From assembly GCF_024137025.1 (NCBI RefSeq), contig NZ_JAMYJR010000002.1, forward strand, positions 62,001 to 126,000: a DNA stretch of 64,000 bases. Direction: 5' to 3'. Positions 57,711-64,000 of the stretch are shown piece by piece (the stretch's first letter is position 1; every line of letters begins with the position of its first letter). Position numbers and translations under genes: made by a program. The stretch comes from Paractinoplanes aksuensis (GTDB taxonomy: Bacteria > Actinomycetota > Actinomycetes > Mycobacteriales > Micromonosporaceae). Under the pieces are notes generated by a model. That model saw only the letters and a list, made by a program, of their open reading frames with translations. It was not told the DNA's origin and searched no databases.

Positions 57711-58766
57711 ATGCTTCGTAAGACCGTGTACTCGCTGGCCGCCCTCGTCGCCGGGCTCGGCGCCGTGGTCGCGACCGGCCCGGCCACGGCCCAGGCCGCC
57801 ACGACGCCCGCTGCCAAGCCCGCGCCCTGTGTGACCGATGCGAAGCTGGTTCCGAGCTGCGGCGTGCTGTGGGGGGCCGCGGCCGGCGGGTTCACCAACC
57901 TGCCGCGCGACACCGAGCACAAGAACTGGGAGAAGCTGAGCGGGCGGACCGCGACGATCTTCCACACCTACCACAAGGGTGACGAGAAGTTCCCGACCGA
58001 CGCCGAGATCGCGATGGTGCGCGAGCCGGGCAAGCCACGCGTGCTGCTGCTGAACTGGCGGGTCGAGTACGGCTCGACGTGGGCCAACGTGGCCGCGGGC
58101 AAGCTCGACGCGCGGATCGACGCGTTCGCGGCCCGGGTCAAGGCGACCCTGCCCGAGAAGTTCTTCCTGGTGCTCAACCACGAGCCCGAGGACGACGTGC
58201 GCACCGACGCCGCGTCGGGTATGACGGCCAAGCACTTCGCGGCCTCGTACCGGCACGTGATCAAGCGGCTGAAGTCCAAGGGCCTCGGCAACATGGTCAA
58301 CGTCGTCGCCTACATGGGCAACGAGAAGTGGATGGCGCAGTCGTGGTGGAAGGACCTCTACCCGGGTGACGACGTCGTCGACTGGATCGGCCTGGACTCG
58401 TACGTCAGCGCCGAGCAGAACTACTACCACGCCGGTGTCTTCGCCGACCTGCTCGACCGCAAGGCCAAGGGTGGCGAGGGCTTCTACTCGTGGGCGACGA
58501 CCAAGCACGCCTCGAAGCCGCTGATGGTCGCCGAGTGGGGCGCCTACCACCGCATCGGCAAGGTTGTGGACAAGGCCAAGCAGTTCAACAGCGTGCTGCC
58601 CGAGCTGGCCAAGCGGCCCAAGGTGAAGGCGATCGTCTACTTCGACACCAAGGCTGACAAGTTCGGCGACCGCGACATCAGCATCGACAGCGCGGCGTCG
58701 AGTCTGGCCGCGTTCCGCAAGCTCGCGGCCAGCCCGAAGTTCAACGTCCAGCTCAAGCTGAAGTAA
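57711..58766 (+). CDS. Secreted GH26-like glycoside hydrolase (beta-mannanase type)
   Basis: The 351-residue precursor has a Sec signal peptide (MLRKTVYSLAALVAGLGAVV, cleavage near AQAA). Its TIM-barrel carries the acid/base Glu in FLVLNHEPEDD (about residue 160) and the nucleophile Glu in KPLMVAEWGAYH (about 276), as in GH26 mannanases and related families. The ATG at 57711 is preceded by a strong AGGAGGAG site. It would act outside the cell on a plant or fungal mannan or similar glycan. It stands alone, and its last codons overlap the convergent P450 gene by 14 bp. Confidence 0.85.
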   Translation: MLRKTVYSLAALVAGLGAVVATGPATAQAATTPAAKPAPCVTDAKLVPSCGVLWGAAAGGFTNLPRDTEHKNWEKLSGRTATIFHTYHKGDEKFPTDAEIAMVREPGKPRVLLLNWRVEYGSTWANVAAGKLDARIDAFAARVKATLPEKFFLVLNHEPEDDVRTDAASGMTAKHFAASYRHVIKRLKSKGLGNMVNVVAYMGNEKWMAQSWWKDLYPGDDVVDWIGLDSYVSAEQNYYHAGVFADLLDRKAKGGEGFYSWATTKHASKPLMVAEWGAYHRIGKVVDKAKQFNSVLPELAKRPKVKAIVYFDTKADKFGDRDISIDSAASSLAAFRKLAASPKFNVQLKLK

Positions 58767-59964
58767 GCACCGGCAACGAATCCAGACCGAAAACGATGGA
58801 CGCCCGGCGGAGTTGCAGCTCATGTGGCTGCACCGCCGGGCGTATCTCTTTGTAGCGGTCGAACAGAAGTGGATACGCCAACCGCAGCTCCATGCGGGCC
58901 AGTTCGGCGCCGATGCAGCGGTGCACTCCGTAGCCGAAGGCGAGATGGGACCGGCCCAGCGGTCGCTCCGGGTCGATGCGGTCCGGGTTCTCGAAGCGTG
59001 GGTCACGGTCGGCGCCGCTGAGCGAGCAGACCACTACGTCACCGGGCCGGATGTCGACGCCACCGATGGTGTGAGCTGCGGTCGCGACCCGGGGAAAGGC
59101 GACTTGTACGACGGTCATATAGCGCAGCAGTTCTTCGATGGTCTGGTCCGGCTGCTCGGCCAGACGTTCGCGCAGGTGACGGTCGGTCATCAGCGCGTAC
59201 GAACCCAGCGCGATCATGCTGGCCGACGTCTCCAGCCCACCGGTGAGCACGCCGTCGGCCAGGCCGGCCAGCTCGCGGTCGTCGATGGCATCACCGTGCG
59301 TACGGATGATGGACCCGAGCAGCCCCTCGCCGGGCTCGCGGCGTTGTCGTTCGATCAGGTCGCCCAGGTAGGCGAGGGAGCCGCCGACTGCGTCGAGCGA
59401 AGCCCCCGCTCCGTCGACGAGGTCGAAGCGGGCGGTGCTCAGCTTCTGGAAGTGGTCGCGGTCCTCGTAGGGCACGCCCAGCAGCTCACAGATGGTCAGC
59501 GCCGGCACGGGCAGCGCGAAGTCGTGCCACAGATCCGCTTCGACAGCCAGACTGTCGAGTCGTTCCCGCACGATGGCCTCGATCCGCGGCCGCAGCCGGG
59601 CCAGGCGCCGCACGGTGAACTCGGGCGTGAGCACCTTCCGCAACCGGGTGTGGACCGGCGGATCGGCGAACCCGAGCCCGCCCGGGTCCTGGTCGAGCTT
59701 GATCCCGACCCGCCCCGCGAACCGCCCGAAGTCGTTGCTGAACCCGTCGAGGCTGCCCAGCACCTGCCGCACCGGCTCGTACCCGCTGACCAGCCACGCC
59801 CGCAGCCCGAACGGCACCGGCAGCCGGACCACCGGTCCGCGGCCGGCTCGGACGGGGTCGAGCCCGTCCCGCTGCAGCGGCCAGAGAACGCTGTCGGGCA
59901 GCCGCCGGGCCAGCAACCCGAACATCTGCGCACGCACCGCCGCCACCAGCGAGGTCATCCCCAT
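58753..59964 (-). CDS. Cytochrome P450
   Basis: The 403-residue product has the bacterial P450 landmarks: an I-helix segment with GGLETSAS (Thr conserved), the K-helix E-x2-R (EELLR), and the heme-binding loop FGYGVHRCIGAELARMEL with the axial Cys near residue 350. No ferredoxin or reductase gene is adjacent. Start at the ATG at 59964 or two codons later. It is convergent with the GH26 gene and the 285 bp upstream hold no recognisable gene. The substrate is unknown; similar enzymes often tailor secondary metabolites. Confidence 0.93.
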   Translation of the reverse strand: MGMTSLVAAVRAQMFGLLARRLPDSVLWPLQRDGLDPVRAGRGPVVRLPVPFGLRAWLVSGYEPVRQVLGSLDGFSNDFGRFAGRVGIKLDQDPGGLGFADPPVHTRLRKVLTPEFTVRRLARLRPRIEAIVRERLDSLAVEADLWHDFALPVPALTICELLGVPYEDRDHFQKLSTARFDLVDGAGASLDAVGGSLAYLGDLIERQRREPGEGLLGSIIRTHGDAIDDRELAGLADGVLTGGLETSASMIALGSYALMTDRHLRERLAEQPDQTIEELLRYMTVVQVAFPRVATAAHTIGGVDIRPGDVVVCSLSGADRDPRFENPDRIDPERPLGRSHLAFGYGVHRCIGAELARMELRLAYPLLFDRYKEIRPAVQPHELQLRRASIVFGLDSLPVLTSA

Positions 59965-60249
59965 CCCCCGACGATCAAGGCTCGAACCCGCCCAGCGACG
60001 CCAAACGCCGTTTCCGTCCCGCAGACGGTCGACCAGAACCCCAGTTCAGCGACATTCCCAGCACCGCCTGCTACCGGCGCAACCTGTGGACGCCGCGCTG
60101 ATGTGTCTGCCTGGCGGGCGGTTTCGGGGGAAGGCTGGGTCGGCGAGGTGCCTGGCATCAGTTCGTGGCGCGACAGGCCGGGCCGAGTGTTCACCCTCGT
60201 GCCGCTGCGCCGGCTCAAGGAACGCCCGGCGTGCGTGCTGGGCGGAGGC

Positions 60250-60717
60250 TCAGTCCTCGATGAGGAGGGTTGTTCCGGGGGTCCAGCCGGAGATGTCGGC
60301 CAGCCGGCCGCGCCACAGGGAGCCGGCGTCGTTGTGGTGGGCGGGGGTGTGGATGTGGGTGTTGCGCAGGTGGATGTAGCGGGTGGGGGTCATCAGGGCC
60401 GTGTGCTGGCGGTGGGTGATCTCGCCGCCGGTGTCACGGAGTTTGACTGCCTCGTGGGCCAGGTCGGACTGCTCTTTCACGTGTTCGGCGGTGCCTACGT
60501 AGAAGGCGTCCTCGTGGTCGTTGAGTTCGCTCACCTCGGCGAACCACTGCCACTGGGGGATCAGTTCGCCGCTCACCAGCAGGCCGTGCACGCTCAGGCT
60601 CAGCGGCACGCCGGGGTTCACCGGCTCGGTCAGGCGGTCCATCTGGGCCACGTACGTGCCGAGCACGCTGTCGGGCTCGGCCCAGTCGATCCGGTCGGCG
60701 GTCCCGTTGAGATCCAC
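60250..60717 (-). CDS. Protein of unknown function (weak GvpU-like resemblance)
   Basis: The 155-residue product contains the strand-rich segment PLSLSVHGLLVSGELIPQWQWF and a C-terminal His-rich stretch (YIHLRNTHIHTP). The first segment recalls GvpU-type gas-vesicle accessory proteins, but the match is short and no gas-vesicle genes are nearby. There is no signal peptide or membrane helix. It lies on the same strand as the next three small genes, with short gaps. Confidence 0.6.
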   Translation of the reverse strand: MDLNGTADRIDWAEPDSVLGTYVAQMDRLTEPVNPGVPLSLSVHGLLVSGELIPQWQWFAEVSELNDHEDAFYVGTAEHVKEQSDLAHEAVKLRDTGGEITHRQHTALMTPTRYIHLRNTHIHTPAHHNDAGSLWRGRLADISGWTPGTTLLIED

Positions 60718-60733
60718 GCAGCCGACTCTAGGG

Positions 60734-61399
60734 TCAGTGGTGGGCGGCCCGGGTGGTAACGGCTGAGTTGATCACTCCGGCCAGATAGGCGGCGTCGGTG
60801 GCACCGCGTACGGTGGCGTTGGTGCCCCTGATTCCTCGGCGGACCACTGTTTCGGGGTGGCGGATTCGCAGGGTGACCAGGTTGAGGCGGCCGGGTTCGG
60901 CGGCCAGTTCGGGGTCGAGGGCGGCCCACGGCACGAACAGCGTGCCGAAGGGGCGGCGCTCGTGGATGCCGTCGGACCTCAGGGCTACGCCGAACTTGCC
61001 CAGCGCCGTGTACCAGCTGAGGGCCAGCAGCAGGGGCCAGGCCGAGGTGTAAACGATGTCGAACGGGGTGACCTCGTCGCCGCCGAGCCAGTCGCCCACG
61101 TCGTCGGCGACCAGGCCGGTGGCCAGGAACGTGACGCCGGCGGCGATCAGCACCGGGCCGGGGCTGTCGACCGTGGCGAGTTCGCCGGGCCGCTCGATCA
61201 GGCGGCGCGGGTGGTAGTTCAACGCGGCCGTGGCGGTGGCGACCAAACCCAGATAGAGCAGCAGGGCCACGGCGAACAGGATTCCGCTGAGCAGGTCGGG
61301 GGCCAGGGCCATGCCGGTCACGAGCAGCAGCGCGACGGCGAGAGTGCCGAGCAGGAACGGCACCCGGCGCTGGATCGCGGTCTCGAAGAGCGCGTTCAC
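60734..61399 (-). CDS. Membrane protein with PH-like C-terminal domain
   Basis: The 221-residue product has four hydrophobic helices in the first half (around residues 10-50 and 80-125) and a C-terminal beta-rich domain (GVALRSDGIHERRPFGTLFVPWAAL) typical of small bacterial PH-like membrane proteins. The GTG at 61399 overlaps the stop of the YjbR-type gene. An upstream in-frame GTG at 61420 is less likely because it would overlap more. Function is unknown. Confidence 0.75.
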   Translation of the reverse strand: MNALFETAIQRRVPFLLGTLAVALLLVTGMALAPDLLSGILFAVALLLYLGLVATATAALNYHPRRLIERPGELATVDSPGPVLIAAGVTFLATGLVADDVGDWLGGDEVTPFDIVYTSAWPLLLALSWYTALGKFGVALRSDGIHERRPFGTLFVPWAALDPELAAEPGRLNLVTLRIRHPETVVRRGIRGTNATVRGATDAAYLAGVINSAVTTRAAHH

Positions 61400-61815
61400 G
61401 TGGGCCGGGCCGCGCGCCACGCCGCGGCCTTGCGTTTGGGGGCGCGGGCCAGCCAGGCGTCCTGCACGATCTCGGCCAGCTCGGCCCGGCTCAAACGGCC
61501 GATGTCGCGAGCCAGCAGCAGGACGCCCAGATAGCCGTTCCAGTGCGGCGTGGTGAAGAACGGGGTCGCTTCGTCCTGCACGAGCGCCTGCTTCTCGGCC
61601 TCGGACTCGACGTAGAAGACGATCACGTCGGTGTAGGGCTCGCCCGTCGCGGGGTCGAAAGCGTCCTTGCGCGGCCCGCGGAAGAACACGAACGTCTTGC
61701 CGCCGACGGCGAAACCCGGGCGCTCGGCGTCGCCGCCCACCTCGACCTCGGGCATGGCGGTGGCCAGCTCGTGGATGTCCTCGACCCGCGCGGGCCGATC
61801 GTCGTGATCGGACAT
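61396..61815 (-). CDS. MmcQ/YjbR-family protein
   Basis: The 139-residue product matches the YjbR/MmcQ fold: an N-terminal helix followed by TFVFFRGPRKDA, VIVFYVESEAEKQALV, FFTTPHWNGYLGVLL and a C-terminal basic helix (DAWLARAPKRKAAAW). The family is small and often called DNA-binding-like, but its biochemical role is unsettled. It is coupled to the downstream membrane-protein gene by a GTGA overlap. Confidence 0.85.
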   Translation of the reverse strand: MSDHDDRPARVEDIHELATAMPEVEVGGDAERPGFAVGGKTFVFFRGPRKDAFDPATGEPYTDVIVFYVESEAEKQALVQDEATPFFTTPHWNGYLGVLLLARDIGRLSRAELAEIVQDAWLARAPKRKAAAWRAARPT

Positions 61816-62003
61816 GCCGACAGCCTAATGGGGCTCCGGCTCACGCATGGTCCCCAGGACGCACGAGCGGCAGGCTCTGTGAGCGGATTCTCGCAGCGTC
61901 CCGTGCGGCCACGAGTAGGTCTGACCCGCCGGCCAGAAGGGTAGAGCGAGACCGGGGCCGGCCGGCGGAAGGTTGATCTTGCAGCGAGGGGGCTCGGCCG
62001 GGT

Positions 62004-62945
62004 TCAGGCGCCGAACCAGGAGAGGGAGCGGCCATGGCCCTCGGTCCAGGCCAGGGGCTTGCCGTCCAGGGCGAGGACGTTCTTGTGGCGGCCGTCGCCG
62101 GGCGGGGCGGGCAGGTCGGCGTACTCGATGACCTCGGGATCCTCGACGGCCACCCAGTGCACGGGCAGGGAGCCGACCAGGGCCAGGAACGCCCGCCGGC
62201 GCGGCAGCGGCACCTGGTAGAGCATCGACGTGTGGAAGACGACCCGGGTGGCGTCGCCCGGGGCCTCGGCGACCAGGGCCGGCAGTTCGTCGACCAGGTC
62301 GCCGCGGATCAGGCGGGGCGGGTCGGCGGCCGCGATCGCCGCCGCCTGGCGCAGACGGTCGCGGCGGTGGTCGTGCTCGGGCCAGATCAGGGCCTCGAGC
62401 CAGTCGCGGTCGGCCGGGGCGGTGATGTCGAGCGGGTTCAGGTCGATGCCGGCCCGCCACACGACCTGCGGCAGCGCGGCCGGCGGGGTGAGACCGGTGG
62501 CCGCGCAGTCGAGCAGCGGGCCGGACTGGCCGAGCACCCCGTCGCCGTACCGGTAGGAGTATTTGTCGGGGTAGAGGTTGAGCCCGGCCGAGGCTCCCAC
62601 CTCGATCAGCGCCAGCGGCTGGGGGAGCGCGGCCAGCACCGGCAGCAGCAGGGCGGAACGGCCGATCTCGTTGGTCTGCGTCGCCCGTACGCGCAATTGG
62701 GCGGCCACCCGCGCCCACTGCGACGTGACGAAAGCGCGGAACCGGTCGTAGTCATCGACCGGACCGGCCAGCCATTGCACGACGCCGAACAGCAGATTGG
62801 GCTGGCGCTTGGGCTCCGGCACCGTGTCGAGCAGCGTGAGCAGTTCGGGGTCGCCCGCGACCGCGCGGGCCAGCCGCTCGTAGGTGGGGGAGACGTCGCG
62901 CGCCTGACGCTCGGCGAAGTCGACGTACCAGTCAGCCGTGGTCAT
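62004..62945 (-). CDS. DUF2332-family protein
   Basis: The 313-residue product shows DUF2332 features: DFAERQARDVSPTYERLARA, a QTNEIGRSALLLPVL segment, LALIEVGASAGLNL resembling a SAM-binding motif I, and a late VFHTSMLYQVP strand. The fold is methyltransferase-like but activity is unproven. The ATG at 62945 is preferred to longer upstream frames. It is divergent from a MarR-type regulator gene over a 69-bp gap with repeated palindromes, so it may be co-controlled. Confidence 0.82.
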   Translation of the reverse strand: MTTADWYVDFAERQARDVSPTYERLARAVAGDPELLTLLDTVPEPKRQPNLLFGVVQWLAGPVDDYDRFRAFVTSQWARVAAQLRVRATQTNEIGRSALLLPVLAALPQPLALIEVGASAGLNLYPDKYSYRYGDGVLGQSGPLLDCAATGLTPPAALPQVVWRAGIDLNPLDITAPADRDWLEALIWPEHDHRRDRLRQAAAIAAADPPRLIRGDLVDELPALVAEAPGDATRVVFHTSMLYQVPLPRRRAFLALVGSLPVHWVAVEDPEVIEYADLPAPPGDGRHKNVLALDGKPLAWTEGHGRSLSWFGA

Positions 62946-62974
62946 ACCCCGCATGATGCCAGAGCCCAAATAGA

Positions 62975-63005
62975 TGCTCGCCGGGCAAACTTGCTCAGCG
63001 GGCAA
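62975..63005. promoter_or_regulatory. Two 17-bp-spaced operator-like repeats
   Basis: TGCTCGCCGGGCAA (62975-62988) and TGCTCAGCGGGCAA (62992-63005) are direct repeats, each with a TGC/GCA-type inverted end. They lie between the divergent DUF2332 and MarR genes. They are likely sites for the MarR regulator. Confidence 0.5.
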
Positions 63006-63014
63006 TATTGATGG

Positions 63015-63512
63015 ATGCTTGGCCCACGCAAGGGACCACGAGAGCGGGTCGAGATGGAAGACGTGCTGGCCACGCAGTTGCTGGAGCTGTCCCAGCTCAT
63101 CCGCAAGGCGCGGCAGCAGTGGCTGCGGGAGCGGCCCGACGTGCCGATCGGCACCGTCAGCATCCTCAAGCTGATCGACGAGGTCGGCCCGGCCGCCGAC
63201 GGTGGCTGCCACGCCAAGGACCTGGCCGGGCGGTCCGGGCTCGACCCGTCCACGGTCAGCCGGGCGGTCGCCGCCGCGGTCGCGCAGGGGCTGGTCGAAC
63301 GCGGGGTCGACAGCGCGGATCGCCGTGCGTCGACGCTGACGCTCACCCCGGCCGGGCACGAACTGCTCGGCGCGGCCGGCGACTGGTTCGGCGCGCTCAT
63401 CGGGCGCGCGCTGGCCGACTGGCCCGACGGCGACGCCGAGCGGGTCAGCGCCGATCTCGGCCGATTCTCGAACGCGCTCTCCGCCGTACTCGAAAGGGAG
63501 GTCGCGCGATGA
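63015..63512 (+). CDS. MarR-family regulator of an MFS exporter
   Basis: The 165-residue product has a winged helix with HAKDLAGRSGLDPSTVSRAV and a wing DSADRRASTLTLTPAG. Start at the ATG at 63015, or at an ATG 13 codons later. Its stop overlaps the ATG of the MFS gene (ATGA), a common arrangement in which the MarR protein represses its own operon and is released by the exporter's substrate. Confidence 0.88.
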   Translation: MLGPRKGPRERVEMEDVLATQLLELSQLIRKARQQWLRERPDVPIGTVSILKLIDEVGPAADGGCHAKDLAGRSGLDPSTVSRAVAAAVAQGLVERGVDSADRRASTLTLTPAGHELLGAAGDWFGALIGRALADWPDGDAERVSADLGRFSNALSAVLEREVAR

Positions 63513-64000
63513 GCGCACCCACCACCACCTCGCCGCCGGCCGAGGACATGTCGCACCGGCAGATCCTCGAGGCGCTCAGCGGCCTGCTGCTGGTGCTGTT
63601 CGTCGCGCTGCTGAGCAGTACGGTCGTGTCGACCGCGCTCCCGAAGATCATCGGGGCGCTGGAGGGCAGCCAGACCCAGTACACGTGGGTGGTCACGGCG
63701 ACGCTGCTCACGGCCACCGCGACCACGCCGATCTGGGGCAAGCTGGCCGACCTGTTCAGCAAGAAGCTGCTCGTCCAGATCGCCATCGTCATCTTCGTGC
63801 TCGGGTCGGTGATCGCCGGCTTCAGCCAGACCGCGGGGCAGCTGATCGCGGCCCGCGCGTTCCAGGGCATCGGGGTCGGCGGTCTGCAGGCGCTGGTGCA
63901 GGTGGTGATCGCCGCGATGATCCCGCCGCGCGAGCGGGGCCGTTACAACGGCTATCTGGGCGGCGTGATGGCGCTGGCCACGGTGGGCGGGCCGCTGCTG
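63509..64000 (+). CDS. MFS multidrug transporter, DHA2 (14-helix) type, 3' end outside window
   Basis: The visible 164 residues show the first helices of a major-facilitator exporter: LLLVLFVALLSSTVVSTALP with the motif-D-like region, WVVTATLLTATATTPIWGKL with motif A GKLADLFSKK, and RAFQGIGVGGLQALVQVVIA (motif B). These fit the DHA2/EmrB family. The ATG overlaps the MarR stop. It would expel a drug or toxic metabolite by proton antiport. No stop lies within the window. Confidence 0.9.
   Translation, partial: MSAPTTTSPPAEDMSHRQILEALSGLLLVLFVALLSSTVVSTALPKIIGALEGSQTQYTWVVTATLLTATATTPIWGKLADLFSKKLLVQIAIVIFVLGSVIAGFSQTAGQLIAARAFQGIGVGGLQALVQVVIAAMIPPRERGRYNGYLGGVMALATVGGPLL

Noticed and set aside
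59965..60249. Possible small gene upstream of the P450
   Set aside because: Short frames on both strands lack ribosome sites and coding bias.

Overview
The window is high-GC actinobacterial chromosome, most like a member of the Micromonosporaceae such as Actinoplanes. This rests on the third-position GC bias, frequent GTG/TTG starts, four-base ATGA gene overlaps and gene content: a PknG/GlnX/GlnH module, a LacI-controlled sugar ABC importer without its own ATPase, an L,D-transpeptidase lipoprotein, GH42 and GH26 glycosidases, ricin-type lectin and P450. The genus is an inference. No rRNA, tRNA, CRISPR array or complete insertion sequence was found. Coding density is high on both strands.

Layout. 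1-1079: ECF sigma factor with a downstream membrane zinc-finger anti-sigma factor (cut by the window edge). 1145-4180: flavin monooxygenase divergent from a GAF-domain regulator, followed by a 160-bp imperfect palindrome (4181-4340) that looks like a miniature transposable element. 4350-6094: Cys-rich membrane protein, a truncated copy of its N-terminus, and an ATP-grasp-like protein. 6190-8265: molybdopterin oxidoreductase. 8333-12591: sugar-acid catabolism (SDR, FAH-family hydrolase, SMP-30 lactonase, divergent IlvD/Edd dehydratase). 12609-19120: two alpha/beta hydrolases, L,D-transpeptidase, carbon-nitrogen hydrolase, inositol-phosphatase-like enzyme and a MarR regulator with duplicated operators. 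19661-22324: universal stress protein and a transmembrane Ser/Thr kinase, flanked by G-rich degenerate tandem repeats.

22821-31357 is the most coherent system: a seven-gene, tightly overlapping minus-strand operon. In transcription order it encodes a GlnX-like membrane receptor, a GlnH-like amino-acid-binding lipoprotein, a helical protein of unknown function, a PknG-like kinase with a rubredoxin-type zinc ribbon, a PP2C phosphatase with zinc ribbons, a VWA-domain protein and an FHA protein with zinc ribbons. In mycobacteria GlnH-GlnX-PknG senses amino acids and phosphorylates the FHA protein GarA. Here receptor, kinase, phosphatase and FHA reader sit in one transcription unit. The same role here is an inference.

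31451-40117: acyl-CoA synthetase, an unknown gene, then a LacI regulator and a galactoside-type ABC importer plus GH42 beta-galactosidase, with two near-perfect LacI operators and a strong terminator. 40203-45581: a 1572-residue kinase/AAA/TPR/GAF/GGDEF fusion and endonuclease V. 45837-48210: two lineage-specific unknown genes, one carrying six 54-bp repeats. 48329-55233: secreted lectin, sulfotransferase, LtaS-like membrane enzyme, 5'-truncated vanadium haloperoxidase, SUFU-domain protein, methyltransferase and lipoprotein. 55243-57118: aminoglycoside-nucleotidyltransferase-like gene and its TetR regulator, each carrying an in-frame low-complexity insertion, with an 18-bp palindromic operator. 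57711-64000: GH26 glycosidase with a structured leader, P450, several small unknown genes, and a MarR regulator overlapping an MFS drug exporter that runs off the end.

A recurring feature is degenerate tandem repetition, both between genes (16.5, 19.4, 22.4 and 57.2 kb) and inside reading frames (kinase linker, unknown protein at 46.5 kb, nucleotidyltransferase, TetR regulator).
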